Positions 8,499-18,211 of a DNA stretch of 64,000 nt are shown here, in pieces. Made by a program: the position numbers and the translations under genes. How positions within the stretch are numbered: position 1 is the stretch's first letter; each line of letters begins with the position of its first letter. The stretch is from Gracilimonas sp965227215 (lineage in GTDB: Bacteria; Bacteroidota; Rhodothermia; Balneolales; Balneolaceae): assembly GCA_965227215.1 (NCBI GenBank), contig OZ245729.1, positions 744,001 through 808,000 on the forward strand, written 5' to 3'. The notes under the pieces are model-generated. The model saw nothing but the letters and a program-made list of their open reading frames with translations. It made no database searches and was not told the origin of the DNA.

Positions 8499-9431
8499 AT
8501 GACGTTAACCCAGCTCTCATACATCGTTGCTGTTGACAAGCACCGGCACTTTGCCACCGCAGCACAGAAAATTTATATCACCCAGCCTACCCTCAGTATG
8601 CAAATTCAAAAGCTGGAAGATGAATTAGGTGTACTTATTTTCGACCGTTCAAAAACCCCGGTAGTACCTACCGCAATGGGGGAAGAAATTATCGAGCAGG
8701 CAAAACAAATCCTAAGCGGAGCCAAACACATTGAAGATATGGTAGCCGTTCAGGGAGATAGTCTGAAAGGAACATTCAGGGTGGGCATCATCCCGACCAT
8801 AGCTCCTTACCTGGTTCCTCTTTTCCTGAAATCTTTTGTGGACACGTATCCCGATGTTGAGCTGATCTTTGAAGAAGCCTTGACGGCCGAAGTCCTGAAA
8901 GGTCTAAATGAAGATTATTTTGATGTCGGCATTATAGCTACGCCTACTGATAAGCACATGTATGAGAAGGATCTGTTTCTGGAGCCTTTTCTGGGTTATG
9001 TAAGTGTGGACCACGAACTGGCAAAGAAAGACAAGCTTTGCATTGATGACCTCTACAAAGAAGATTTATGGCTGCTGAATGAGGGGCATTGTTTCCGTGA
9101 TCAAACCATCAAAATTTGCAAGCAGAACAATGAAAAGCTGAATAAAGCACCCATTGTGTTTGAAAGCGGTAATCTTGAAACTCTGAAGCGACTGGTAGAA
9201 CAAAACTTTGGTATAACTCTGATGCCTTATCTGGCTATGAATGATTACGATACCAAGTGTGCCAATGGGGTGGTTAAACAATTCGAAGATCCGATTCCTT
9301 CCCGAAAAATAAGATTGGTGTACAGTCGGGAGTTTTTGAAGAAAAACCTGATCGAGGCCTTTGCTGATCTTATCAAAGAATCTATTCCCGAAGAACTGGA
9401 ATCCCAAGATGAGGCCATGGTTATTGAGTAA
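8499..9431 (+). CDS. oxyR: OxyR-type LysR hydrogen-peroxide sensor
   Basis: 310-residue LysR-family transcription factor. The N-terminal winged helix (residues 1-60) reads LTQLSYIVAVDKHRHFATAA and ITQPTLSMQIQKLEDELG, close to OxyR. The effector domain carries LLNEGHCFRDQ followed by IKIC. Cys198 and Cys207 are nine residues apart, exactly the spacing of the E. coli peroxide-sensing pair Cys199/Cys208 in the same GHC(F/L)RDQ context. It should therefore form a redox disulfide and activate antioxidant genes. Its stop overlaps the ATG of the TerC-family gene by one base (TAATG), indicating cotranscription. No catalase or peroxidase gene is adjacent in this window. Confidence 0.95.
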   Translation: MTLTQLSYIVAVDKHRHFATAAQKIYITQPTLSMQIQKLEDELGVLIFDRSKTPVVPTAMGEEIIEQAKQILSGAKHIEDMVAVQGDSLKGTFRVGIIPTIAPYLVPLFLKSFVDTYPDVELIFEEALTAEVLKGLNEDYFDVGIIATPTDKHMYEKDLFLEPFLGYVSVDHELAKKDKLCIDDLYKEDLWLLNEGHCFRDQTIKICKQNNEKLNKAPIVFESGNLETLKRLVEQNFGITLMPYLAMNDYDTKCANGVVKQFEDPIPSRKIRLVYSREFLKKNLIEAFADLIKESIPEELESQDEAMVIE

Positions 9432-10375
9432 TGGAACACAGCCTTACGCTCTGGATCATTTTCAATATTTTTATAGTAGCCATGCTGATTGTGGACCTAT
9501 TGGTCTTTAATCGCAAAGAGCATGAGATCACCATCAAGGAATCGCTGATCTGGACAGGAATCTGGATTTTCCTGGCCTGTGTATTTGGTGTAGGGATCTA
9601 CTTCTACATGGATCCCGCCAGCTCCCTCGATTATTTTACCGGCTACCTGATTGAGAAATCGCTGAGCGTGGATAACATTTTTGTGTTTATTTTGGTGTTC
9701 TCCTATTTCGGAGTCCCGGCTAAATATCAGCACAAAGTGTTGTTCTGGGGGATTTTCGGGGCTCTTGTACTCCGGTTTCTATTCATCTTTTTGGGTGTGG
9801 CGCTTATCGAGCGTTTTCACTGGATCGTCTATATTTTCGGGGCTTTTCTGGTATACACCGGAATTAAGATGGCATATGATACCGAGAAAGAAGTACACCC
9901 TGAACGGAATCCACTCCTAAAACTGACACGCAAATTCATCCCCGTTACTAACAAATTTGACGGTCCTCATTTCCTCACCCGGGTTGATGGAAAGCTGATG
10001 GCTACCCCGTTGTTTGTGGTGCTTATTGTGATTGAAACCACCGACCTGGTATTTGCCATCGACTCCATCCCGGCCATTCTCGCCATCACCACCGATGAGT
10101 TCCTCGTTTACAGTTCCAACGCTTTTGCCATTTTAGGATTACGCGCCCTCTATTTTGCACTGAATGGTGTGATGAAGCTTTTCCATTATCTGCACTACGG
10201 ATTGGCAGCCATCCTCTCTTTTGTAGGGATCAAAATGTTGATCGCTGAAATCTACCACGTTCCTACTCCTTGGGCTCTGGGTTTTGTAGCCTTTGCTCTG
10301 GTGAGTTCCATCGGTGCTTCCATATTGTTCCCTAAGGAAGAGAAAGAAATTTCACAGGCTCCGGAAGAAGAGTAG
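9431..10375 (+). CDS. TerC/Alx-family integral membrane protein, probable metal exporter
   Basis: 314 residues with about nine predicted membrane segments. The two conserved acidic family motifs are present: EKSLSVDNIFVFILVF (about residues 74-90) and IETTDLVFAIDSIPA (about 203-217). The C-terminus is acidic and cytoplasmic-looking. TerC/Alx/YceF-type proteins are linked to Mn2+ efflux and tellurite or alkaline-stress phenotypes. Translational coupling to oxyR (one-base overlap) suggests that it works in peroxide or metal-redox homeostasis. I see no yybP-ykoY-like riboswitch ahead of it, as expected for an internal operon gene. The exact substrate is inferred. Confidence 0.9.
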   Translation: MEHSLTLWIIFNIFIVAMLIVDLLVFNRKEHEITIKESLIWTGIWIFLACVFGVGIYFYMDPASSLDYFTGYLIEKSLSVDNIFVFILVFSYFGVPAKYQHKVLFWGIFGALVLRFLFIFLGVALIERFHWIVYIFGAFLVYTGIKMAYDTEKEVHPERNPLLKLTRKFIPVTNKFDGPHFLTRVDGKLMATPLFVVLIVIETTDLVFAIDSIPAILAITTDEFLVYSSNAFAILGLRALYFALNGVMKLFHYLHYGLAAILSFVGIKMLIAEIYHVPTPWALGFVAFALVSSIGASILFPKEEKEISQAPEEE

Positions 10376-10459
10376 TATAACGTAGATTCGAAGATCCTTA
10401 TCGGATAGTTTCTATTCCTGTGTAATTTAAATTTTAGTTAATGGACCAGGAACTTCAAT

Positions 10460-10996
10460 TCACTCCTTAACCTTCACAAACCGGGTTCTTGCAACTAATA
10501 AAAAGAGTGAAGTTAAAGCAGAGATCACTAGTAACCCGCCAAAAACAGTAATAATCGGGATTATAAGATCGATATGTGACTCAAATGACAGATAGAGAGG
10601 CATACTTATTACTACTAAATAGGATAGAGTCATAAAGAAAATACATACATAAAGTAACCGGCCATGAATTCGTCTTAAGTAGGTTCCGCAATTAATACAG
10701 GTTAAGTAACCCTTTAGACGTTTATAAAATGAGACACCCGGTCCTGACCATTTCCAGATCTTATAAGGTTCCTCACCACATTCCGGACAGTGCATTATCT
10801 TATAATCAGAGGTTATCTTTGACTGTGTAAACAACTTATACAAAGCATATACACAGATAGCGAGCATGAAAACAGAAATGATCAGCTCCGGCGTTGAGTA
10901 GTAAATTCCTGGTTGAAGATTGGTATTTACTTGCAACTCTCCACGTACCCCTATCAAAAAAACAATACTTAAATTAGCAGCTGCTAAAATGTTCAT
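10460..10996 (-). CDS. Four-helix membrane protein with a zinc-ribbon loop
   Basis: 178 residues, family not recognised. Four hydrophobic segments are visible: about residues 3-18, 33-52, 112-131 and 143-167. Between the second and third lies a hydrophilic loop with CPECGEEP and CINCGTY, a four-cysteine zinc ribbon of the kind seen in membrane-anchored small bacterial proteins. It is a monocistronic-looking gene: 84 bp separate it from the convergent terC-like gene and 176 bp from the acetyltransferase gene upstream. Function cannot be assigned. Confidence 0.7.
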   Translation of the reverse strand: MNILAAANLSIVFLIGVRGELQVNTNLQPGIYYSTPELIISVFMLAICVYALYKLFTQSKITSDYKIMHCPECGEEPYKIWKWSGPGVSFYKRLKGYLTCINCGTYLRRIHGRLLYVCIFFMTLSYLVVISMPLYLSFESHIDLIIPIITVFGGLLVISALTSLFLLVARTRFVKVKE

Positions 10997-11172
10997 ATTA
11001 CCTCCGAAACTATTTTTCGTAAAATAGAAGTATACCTGTGAGAGTCAAATAGGCGCATTCTATTTACTATCTGATCCCAGACCTGCATTACCTGAAACAG
11101 CCTGTTTATTTTGTTGTTATAGGCTCGGTTCTTAGCAGAAATAATTAGATACTGACCCTCGATTATTACAGA

Positions 11173-11700
11173 CTAATAGAATTCTGGAGGGTAATACACT
11201 TCCCCTTGCACATCCTTCAGCGAACCTTTCCTGAGCTCAACGGCCATGCAGTTTTCCGGAGGAACTTCAAAAGGCAAGGTGATATCAAATTCTGCACAGG
11301 GCCGGTACCCAAATCGGGGATAATACCCGGCATGCCCTACTAAAAAAGCCGATGTAAATCCTGCCTGCCGCGCTGCCTCATGTCCGGCTTTGATCAGCTT
11401 ACCACCAATTCCCTTACCCTGATATTCAGGCAGCACGGTAACCGGTGCCAGAGCTAACGACTCCCACTCCTGTTGTTCACTCTTAATTAATATCCGGGTA
11501 AAAAGGATATGCCCAACAGTTTTCCCGCCCCTTTCAGCCACCAATGATAACTCCGGAATGAAGGCGTCTGATTCTCTCAAACGCTCCACCAGCAAATGCT
11601 CCGTTTGATCGCTGTACTCTTCTCCTTCAAAAGCCTTCTTGATTAGCTCAAATACATCAGAATGGTCGGCTTCGGTTTCTCTTCGTATAGTGATATTCAT
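11173..11700 (-). CDS. GNAT-family N-acetyltransferase
   Basis: 175-residue single-domain acetyltransferase of the small-molecule/protein GNAT fold. The acetyl-CoA pyrophosphate loop is clear at LPEYQGKGIGGKLIKAGHEAA (about residues 94-114, Q/R-x-x-G-x-G/A type). It is preceded by the strand ESLALAPVTVLP and followed by FLVGHAGYYPRFGYRP, characteristic of the YhbS-like branch (COG3153). The N-terminal ITIRRETEADHSDVFELIKKAF is the usual first helix. The substrate is not predictable. It is probably a single-gene unit; 61 bp separate it from the small membrane-protein gene downstream of it in coordinate order. Confidence 0.88.
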   Translation of the reverse strand: MNITIRRETEADHSDVFELIKKAFEGEEYSDQTEHLLVERLRESDAFIPELSLVAERGGKTVGHILFTRILIKSEQQEWESLALAPVTVLPEYQGKGIGGKLIKAGHEAARQAGFTSAFLVGHAGYYPRFGYRPCAEFDITLPFEVPPENCMAVELRKGSLKDVQGEVYYPPEFY

Positions 11701-11761
11701 GCAATCTTTTTGATAAAGATAACAGAAAAGTTTCAGTGAGGTTCTCTAAAGAACTGTTCAG

Positions 11762-11959
11762 CTACTTTTTCTTTACCAGCCTTGATCCACCTAAAATAAC
11801 AGCGATAGCACCAGCAACTAACATGACAATAGCTTCTGTTGAACCCGACCCTCCAAATGCCTGGTCAAGCTCAGAGCCGAAAGAATTATATTCCTGATAT
11901 CCAAAATAAAGAAGGAGTCCGCCAGCTAAAAGAAGTGTAATAGCAACAATACGATTCAT
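11762..11959 (-). CDS. Small two-helix membrane protein (DUF3185-like)
   Basis: 65 residues with two membrane segments (about 3-21 and 43-60) separated by a polar, serine/glycine-rich loop, and ending in a basic tail (RLVKKK). The pattern MNRIVAITLLLAGGLLLYFGY resembles the DUF3185 family of short membrane proteins; this identification is from memory of the family shape and is tentative. The function is unknown. It lies upstream of the acetyltransferase gene on the same strand with a 61-bp gap, so cotranscription is possible. Confidence 0.6.
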   Translation of the reverse strand: MNRIVAITLLLAGGLLLYFGYQEYNSFGSELDQAFGGSGSTEAIVMLVAGAIAVILGGSRLVKKK

Positions 11960-12304
11960 AAAGTGGAGTTAATTTTGGGTTGTGCCTTAACTAAGAATTT
12001 CGGGAAATAAGTGCAATAAGGATTTAGCAGAAGTGATTACTTCTTTATCATTCAATAACCATCCTAAACAATTTCTTATAAAAGAATTATCAGAAAGCAA
12101 CCTGCCACGAACTGTCACCCTCTCTTCTTAGTTTAGTGTATGAGGAAATGAAATAACCACGATGTTGTCATCCTATGCCTGGGAAAGAAAGCGAGATGGT
12201 AGATATTTCGTGGCTTAGGTTCTTCGCTTCTGCTCAGAACAACTTAAATAAATACTTCCGCAATTAACTAAATCCAGACTCCTGCTTTCGCAGGAATGAT
12301 CTTT
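11960..12304. other. 345-bp intergenic stretch with a degenerate palindromic repeat
   Basis: No coding sequence is supported here. The stretch from about 12150 to 12300 has the look of degenerate intergenic palindromic repeats, with segments such as GTTGTCATCCTATGCC, CTTCGCTTCTGCTCAGAAC and ACTCCTGCTTTCGCAGGAATGAT. Only the last forms a clean hairpin (12280-12295). The promoters of both flanking genes must also lie here, but I cannot place them. Confidence 0.5.
12280..12295 (+). repeat. REP-like hairpin whose right arm supplies the ribosome-binding site
   Basis: TCCTGC-TTTC-GCAGGA is a perfect 6-bp hairpin of a kind common in dispersed bacterial intergenic repeats. Its right arm ends in AGGA, nine bases before the ATG at 12305. 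This decides the start of the exonuclease gene: the alternative ATG at 12296 directly abuts AGGA with no spacer. If the hairpin forms in mRNA it would hide the Shine-Dalgarno sequence. Confidence 0.5.
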
Positions 12305-13297
12305 ATGCTCAAAATCACCAAAGCCGGAAATCATGGAATATTGCTGCCTCAGTTAGGCATCGGGCTGGATTATAGCGGAAAACAGGCCAAGCATGTGTTT
12401 GTGTCCCACGGCCACGCTGACCACATTCCATGGAGCACCAACGCCAAAGTCGTTTATGCCACACCTCCCACAAAAAAGTTTATGAAACTTCGGGGAGCTA
12501 AATATGAAGTACAGGAAGTACCCTTTACACAAACAGTAGAAACGGAGAACGCCAGGGTTACCTTTTACCCGGCCGGACATATACTCGGCTCAGCCATGAC
12601 TTTTGTGGAAAGCGACTTCGGTAACCTGCTTTACACCGGTGATTACCGCACGCCGCCCTCTCCCGCCACCGAAGGCTTCGAACTCCCTGAGGCCCGAATT
12701 GACAGCTTCATAACCGAGGCAACTTTTAGCCTGCCCGTGTACCGTTGGGCAGATTATGAAGAGCTGAAAGCTGATATCTCCGGCTTTGCGAAGTCTACCT
12801 TAGAAGAAGGATATACGCCTGTATTCCTGGCCTATAATTTGGGAAAGGCACAAGAAATCATGCACTTGGTAAAGGATTTAAGTCACCCAATACAAATTCA
12901 CGGTGCCGGATTTAAACTGTGTGATGTGTACGAGGAAGAAGGTATCGACCTGGGGAAGTATGAAACCTATGACCGGGATACTTGTGAAGGGAAAATCCTG
13001 ATTTGCCCGAGTTCAGCCATCAATAATGGGTTTGCTTCCAATGTTAGGAAGAAGCGGATTGCCTACTGCAGCGGCTGGGCAGCGATGGAGTCGAGACGAA
13101 GTCAGCTTACGGTAGATAAATTAATTCCCCTCTCTGATCATCTAGATTTTTTTGAACTGATTTCTCTTTGCGAAAAACTTCAGCCCAAAATGACCTACAT
13201 CACTCATACCCCCAACCCGGATGTGGTAAAACATTACCTGGATCAGCGAAATATTCCGTCACAGTTTTTAGATATGGAGATTCAGCAGGATGATTAG
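12305..13297 (+). CDS. Ligase-associated metallo-beta-lactamase/beta-CASP exonuclease
   Basis: 330-residue metal-dependent nuclease of the mRNA-3'-processing-factor/SNM1-like group that is often encoded next to ATP-dependent DNA ligases. The zinc motif HGHADH lies near residue 34-39. AGHILGSAM and YTGDYRTPPS supply further ligands, VFLAYNLGKAQEIM begins the beta-CASP part, and SDHLDF and ITHTPNP complete the C-terminal motifs. The ATG at 12305 is preferred over 12296 because of AGGA spacing. The ligase gene follows after a 157-bp gap containing a palindromic element, so the two are probably functionally paired in DNA end repair. The Lhr-like helicase and phosphoesterase genes that often complete this set are not seen nearby. 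Confidence 0.88.
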   Translation: MLKITKAGNHGILLPQLGIGLDYSGKQAKHVFVSHGHADHIPWSTNAKVVYATPPTKKFMKLRGAKYEVQEVPFTQTVETENARVTFYPAGHILGSAMTFVESDFGNLLYTGDYRTPPSPATEGFELPEARIDSFITEATFSLPVYRWADYEELKADISGFAKSTLEEGYTPVFLAYNLGKAQEIMHLVKDLSHPIQIHGAGFKLCDVYEEEGIDLGKYETYDRDTCEGKILICPSSAINNGFASNVRKKRIAYCSGWAAMESRRSQLTVDKLIPLSDHLDFFELISLCEKLQPKMTYITHTPNPDVVKHYLDQRNIPSQFLDMEIQQDD

Positions 13298-13309
13298 GGG
13301 AATTCAAAA

Positions 13310-13442
13310 TTTAAAATTCAAAATGAAAAATGAGTCAACATCTGCAGTTGTAGAACCATCTGAACTTTGGGAAACGATTTCACATGCATTAACCACTCCA
13401 TCCTCAATTTTAATTTTTTCATTTTTCATTTTGAATTTTAAA
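13310..13442. repeat. 133-bp element with perfect 24-bp terminal inverted repeats
   Basis: The 24 bases at 13310-13333 are the exact reverse complement of 13419-13442. The arms are A/T-rich (core AAAATTCAAAATGAAAAATGA on the left), and the 85-bp interior is less A/T-rich. No coding capacity is convincing; a 60-codon minus-strand frame through it reads into the repeat arm. It sits exactly between the exonuclease and ligase genes. A miniature inverted-repeat insertion or a large RNA hairpin is possible. I see no clear target-site duplication. Confidence 0.6.
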
Positions 13443-13454
13443 AACTGAGATATC

Positions 13455-15178
<1,724 letters not shown>

Positions 15179-15182
<4 letters not shown>

Positions 15183-15931
15183 TATTCAATTACATCACTT
15201 TCTTTGACAGCTATAACCGTCAGGAAAGATTTATGAGTGGTAAACCTCTGCACATTATAGATCCCATTGTAAATCAAGTTAGACTTGAAATACGTAATGC
15301 CGCCTGATTGGGTATAATCCCCTTCTTCCAGCTGTCTTTCAATAGACTGAACCGAAATGCGAATGGCTTTGGTCAGGTCCTGAAGGGCGTTGTTCTTGGC
15401 TTTCATCCATGCCAGACTCGGATTGTATGAAGTTGCCTTTGTTTTGCCTACTGCAAACCAGGTATCTCCTATTTTTTGAGGTCCAACAAATAACTTTGAG
15501 AGAGAAGGAACTTCAACATTGATGCCTGATGATTTATTTACAGGTGCTGCCACACAAACAGCTTGTTCATTAATAATGACCGAATCCTGTTTTACTACGT
15601 TATCCCCAAAAACAAGAGCGGTGTCTCTGACGCTTAATTCAGGAAAATTGTAGGTGGTATAATCATTGGTTTTGAATTCTTCGATATACACCGACATAAA
15701 TAAGTTGCTATTCAACTCCTTGAGTGCCTTTTGGCAGGCATCCTCAAACTCTTCTTCCGCTGAATAGGAATAAACAGGTTCAACCCCAAATCCATGTACG
15801 GATTCTGATTGATAGATGAGAACGGGTTGTTCATCTTCATCCAAAAAAAAAGTACTCTGCGAAAACAAGTTTCCACAGAGTACTAAGTTTATAAGAAATG
15901 CTTGAATTAGAAATATGAGACTAAATTTCAC
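15179..15931 (-). CDS. Secreted LPP20-like protein
   Basis: 250 residues starting at a GTG codon. The N-terminal hydrophobic segment (FSLIFLIQAFLINLVLCGNLFS) looks like a signal peptide; the cysteine at residue 19 is not in a strong lipobox context. The C-terminal half contains TWFAVGKTKATSYNPSLAW followed by an Ala/Lys-rich helix and a beta strand, which resembles the LPP20/lipoprotein fold found in the next gene. Its stop overlaps the end of the DNA ligase gene. It is 18 bp downstream of the LPP20 lipoprotein gene and so probably cotranscribed with it. The role is unknown, probably envelope assembly or structure. Confidence 0.7.
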
Positions 15932-15949
15932 GAAAACAGTGTGTCTAAT

Positions 15950-16516
15950 TTAGTCTTCTAATTCATGAAGTTTGTTTTGCAGTTCTTCAAAAGCTTTGGA
16001 AGCCTTAAATTTGGTGTAAAGCTCTTCGTCTTTTGAAAGTGCATTTTCAAGTACGGAACGAGCCTGACCTACCGGCATACGTACTAATACATAGCATCGC
16101 TGGTTTACATTTCCACCGGTTACTTCCGGATTCAATTGCTCACACTCAGCACGGTCGCGGGTTACCCCATTCATGGTGTTGTTAACTAATTGCTCACTGG
16201 CACTTGAGAATGTAGCAGCATAGTTAGCATTTGGTCCGCTTTGAACTTCTTCTTCAAAAGATTTTTGAAGGGCAGAAACTTTTACTTCCAGCTTCTGAGC
16301 CATAGCTGATGTAGCGTTATTTTGAGCCATTCTCAGTGCGGTACCCTGGCGGCTGCTTTCAGCCTGTCCGGGTGCGTAAAAGAATTCTTCAGTATCTGTT
16401 GGAGGAACCATGATCCAGTTAGGCATAGAGCTTTGGCTGGTTACAGCTTTTTCGCCCCCGCAAGATACCATGAATGTAAAAGCGAATAACGTTAAAAGAA
16501 TAGATTTCATTTTCAT
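15950..16516 (-). CDS. LPP20-family lipoprotein
   Basis: 188 residues. The signal peptide ends in a lipobox (FMVSCGG, Cys19 or close to it), so the protein should be lipidated and outer-membrane or periplasm facing. The mature part begins with SMPNWIMVPP and then FFYAPGQAESSRQGTAL, followed by a long amphipathic helix. This is the pattern of the LPP20 family: an aromatic/proline opening, a GxGxA-like turn, and an Ala-rich helix. Two cysteines (CEQL, QRCYVLV) may form a disulfide. It is first gene of a two-gene minus-strand unit and is divergent from the transglutaminase-like gene, with 145 bp between the two starts that could serve both directions. Confidence 0.8.
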   Translation of the reverse strand: MKMKSILLTLFAFTFMVSCGGEKAVTSQSSMPNWIMVPPTDTEEFFYAPGQAESSRQGTALRMAQNNATSAMAQKLEVKVSALQKSFEEEVQSGPNANYAATFSSASEQLVNNTMNGVTRDRAECEQLNPEVTGGNVNQRCYVLVRMPVGQARSVLENALSKDEELYTKFKASKAFEELQNKLHELED

Positions 16517-16661
16517 ATCGATTACCCCTTTGTGGTATTATTTGGTTTCAGGAATAATAAAATGAAATATCAACCAACACAAATTCTTTTTAATTTGACT
16601 ATCACGCTATTTTGTTCAATTTTTGTCATATATACTACTTAAAGTAACGTTGAGGTTTAAA

Positions 16662-18206
16662 ATGGGGTTTTTCGATTGCAATGATACAGGGAAAAAATAT
16701 TTTCCCGTTTTTCTGATTTTTTTCTTTTCTCTTTCTTTGATTCCTGCCTTGGTTTCTGCTCAGGATACAGAATATGAAAAATGGAAAAAACAGCAAGAAG
16801 CTGAATTCAAAGAGTATCAGGATAAATTCGATAAAGAGTTTATCGAGATGCTGGAAAAAACCTGGGAGGAAGTGGGTATCAATCAGGGCTCCGACTTTTA
16901 TCAGGAAAGAAAACCTGTCACCATCCCCAAAGCTCCTCCGAAACCAACGGTAGAGAATACAGTTCCCAAAGATGACACCCCTGTACGGGAACGAATTAGC
17001 ATTGACATTCCGGATGCACCCGAGCCCGAGCCAATTAAAATAGAGATACCTGAACGGGAATCTATGTTTGGGGATATTGAGACACGATCAACCAATATCA
17101 ATTACTTCTCCTCCACTATTCCTTTTGAGTACCCCACTCAACTCCGGGCTCTGTATTCACCACAAGAGTTTTCTATGAGGAAAACCGACAACAAGCGTAT
17201 TGCAGAGTTCTGGGACAAAGTGAGCCGGATAAACCACGACCCCATTATCTCCTATTCCAATAAAATACGTGAGGAATTAAAGCTGAACGATTGGGGCTAT
17301 GTTCTGCTGATCAACGATTTTGCGAATACCGTTTATGAAGGGTATGACAAAAAGTTGGTAAACCTGTACAACTGGTTTTTACTAACCCGCGCCGGTTACA
17401 AAGTACGCATTGGATACGACCAGAACGATGTCTATATCCTCTTTGCTGTAGAGTATAATGTATTTAACACCAAGTACTACACCCTAGATGGTGAGCAGTA
17501 TTATGTAATTGATTTGAATGAATACAAGCAAACACCAAGCTCTATCTTTACGTACACAGGTTCGCATCAAAGCCAGAGTAAAAAACTCGATTTAAGGATT
17601 AAAGAATTTCCCAATTTGGGCGATAACAAGAATGTTAAATCACGAACTCTCGAATTCTCCTTTAACGATAAGGACTATAGCATTCCGGTTTCCATCGATA
17701 AGAATTTGATTACCTATTTCGAATATTTCCCGCTGACCGAGCTTCCTGTTTTCTTCACAGCTTCACTTTCTGAATCGTCCAAAAAATCGATTTATGAAAA
17801 ACTGGCTCCTGCCATTGAGGATATGAATGAAGAAGAAGCAGTGAACTTCCTTCTTCGTTTTGTACAAACAGCTTTTGATTACAAAACAGATCAGGACCAA
17901 TTTGATCGTGAGAAATACATGATTCCCGAAGAAACTCTTTTCTACCCTTATTCTGATTGTGATGACCGATCCATCCTGTTCGCCAACCTGGTACAGGAAC
18001 TGGTGGGGCTAGATGTAGTTGGGCTGCGCTACAGTAAGCACCTTGCTACCGCCGTAGCTTTTACCGGTAATGCTGTAGAAGGCGACAGCCACTATCACTC
18101 TGGGAAAAAATATATTGTTGCAGATCCGACCTATATAAATGCATCTGTTGGAATGACCATGACTCAATACAAGAACGAAAAACCAGAAATTGTAAGCCTA
18201 CAATAA
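16662..18206 (+). CDS. Secreted transglutaminase-like (papain-fold) protein
   Basis: 514 residues from the ATG at 16662, which follows a good GAGG with six-base spacing; an in-frame TTG at 16623 is a weaker start. A signal peptide covers about residues 10-30 (FPVFLIFFFSLSLIPALVSAQ). Next comes a charged coiled segment, then a Pro-rich linker (about 80-130), then a large middle domain. The C-terminal domain has a transglutaminase-like triad in order: Cys433 in YPYSDCDDRS, His460 in KHLATAVAF, Asp488 in IVADPTY. The DCDDRS motif is typical of Bacteroidota transglutaminase-like proteins of unknown substrate. It is first in a five-gene operon; the next start is five bases after its stop. A role in cross-linking or processing envelope proteins is inferred. 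Confidence 0.82.
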   Translation: MGFFDCNDTGKKYFPVFLIFFFSLSLIPALVSAQDTEYEKWKKQQEAEFKEYQDKFDKEFIEMLEKTWEEVGINQGSDFYQERKPVTIPKAPPKPTVENTVPKDDTPVRERISIDIPDAPEPEPIKIEIPERESMFGDIETRSTNINYFSSTIPFEYPTQLRALYSPQEFSMRKTDNKRIAEFWDKVSRINHDPIISYSNKIREELKLNDWGYVLLINDFANTVYEGYDKKLVNLYNWFLLTRAGYKVRIGYDQNDVYILFAVEYNVFNTKYYTLDGEQYYVIDLNEYKQTPSSIFTYTGSHQSQSKKLDLRIKEFPNLGDNKNVKSRTLEFSFNDKDYSIPVSIDKNLITYFEYFPLTELPVFFTASLSESSKKSIYEKLAPAIEDMNEEEAVNFLLRFVQTAFDYKTDQDQFDREKYMIPEETLFYPYSDCDDRSILFANLVQELVGLDVVGLRYSKHLATAVAFTGNAVEGDSHYHSGKKYIVADPTYINASVGMTMTQYKNEKPEIVSLQ

Positions 18207-18211
18207 TCGCA

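Noticed and set aside
10376..10459. Possible terminator after the terC-like gene
   Set aside because: Only a four-base stem (ATCC/GGAT) is present, with no T-run; not supported.
12296..12304. ATG at 12296 as start of the exonuclease gene
   Set aside because: The AGGA sequence would directly abut this ATG; the ATG at 12305 has proper spacing and gives the family N-terminus.
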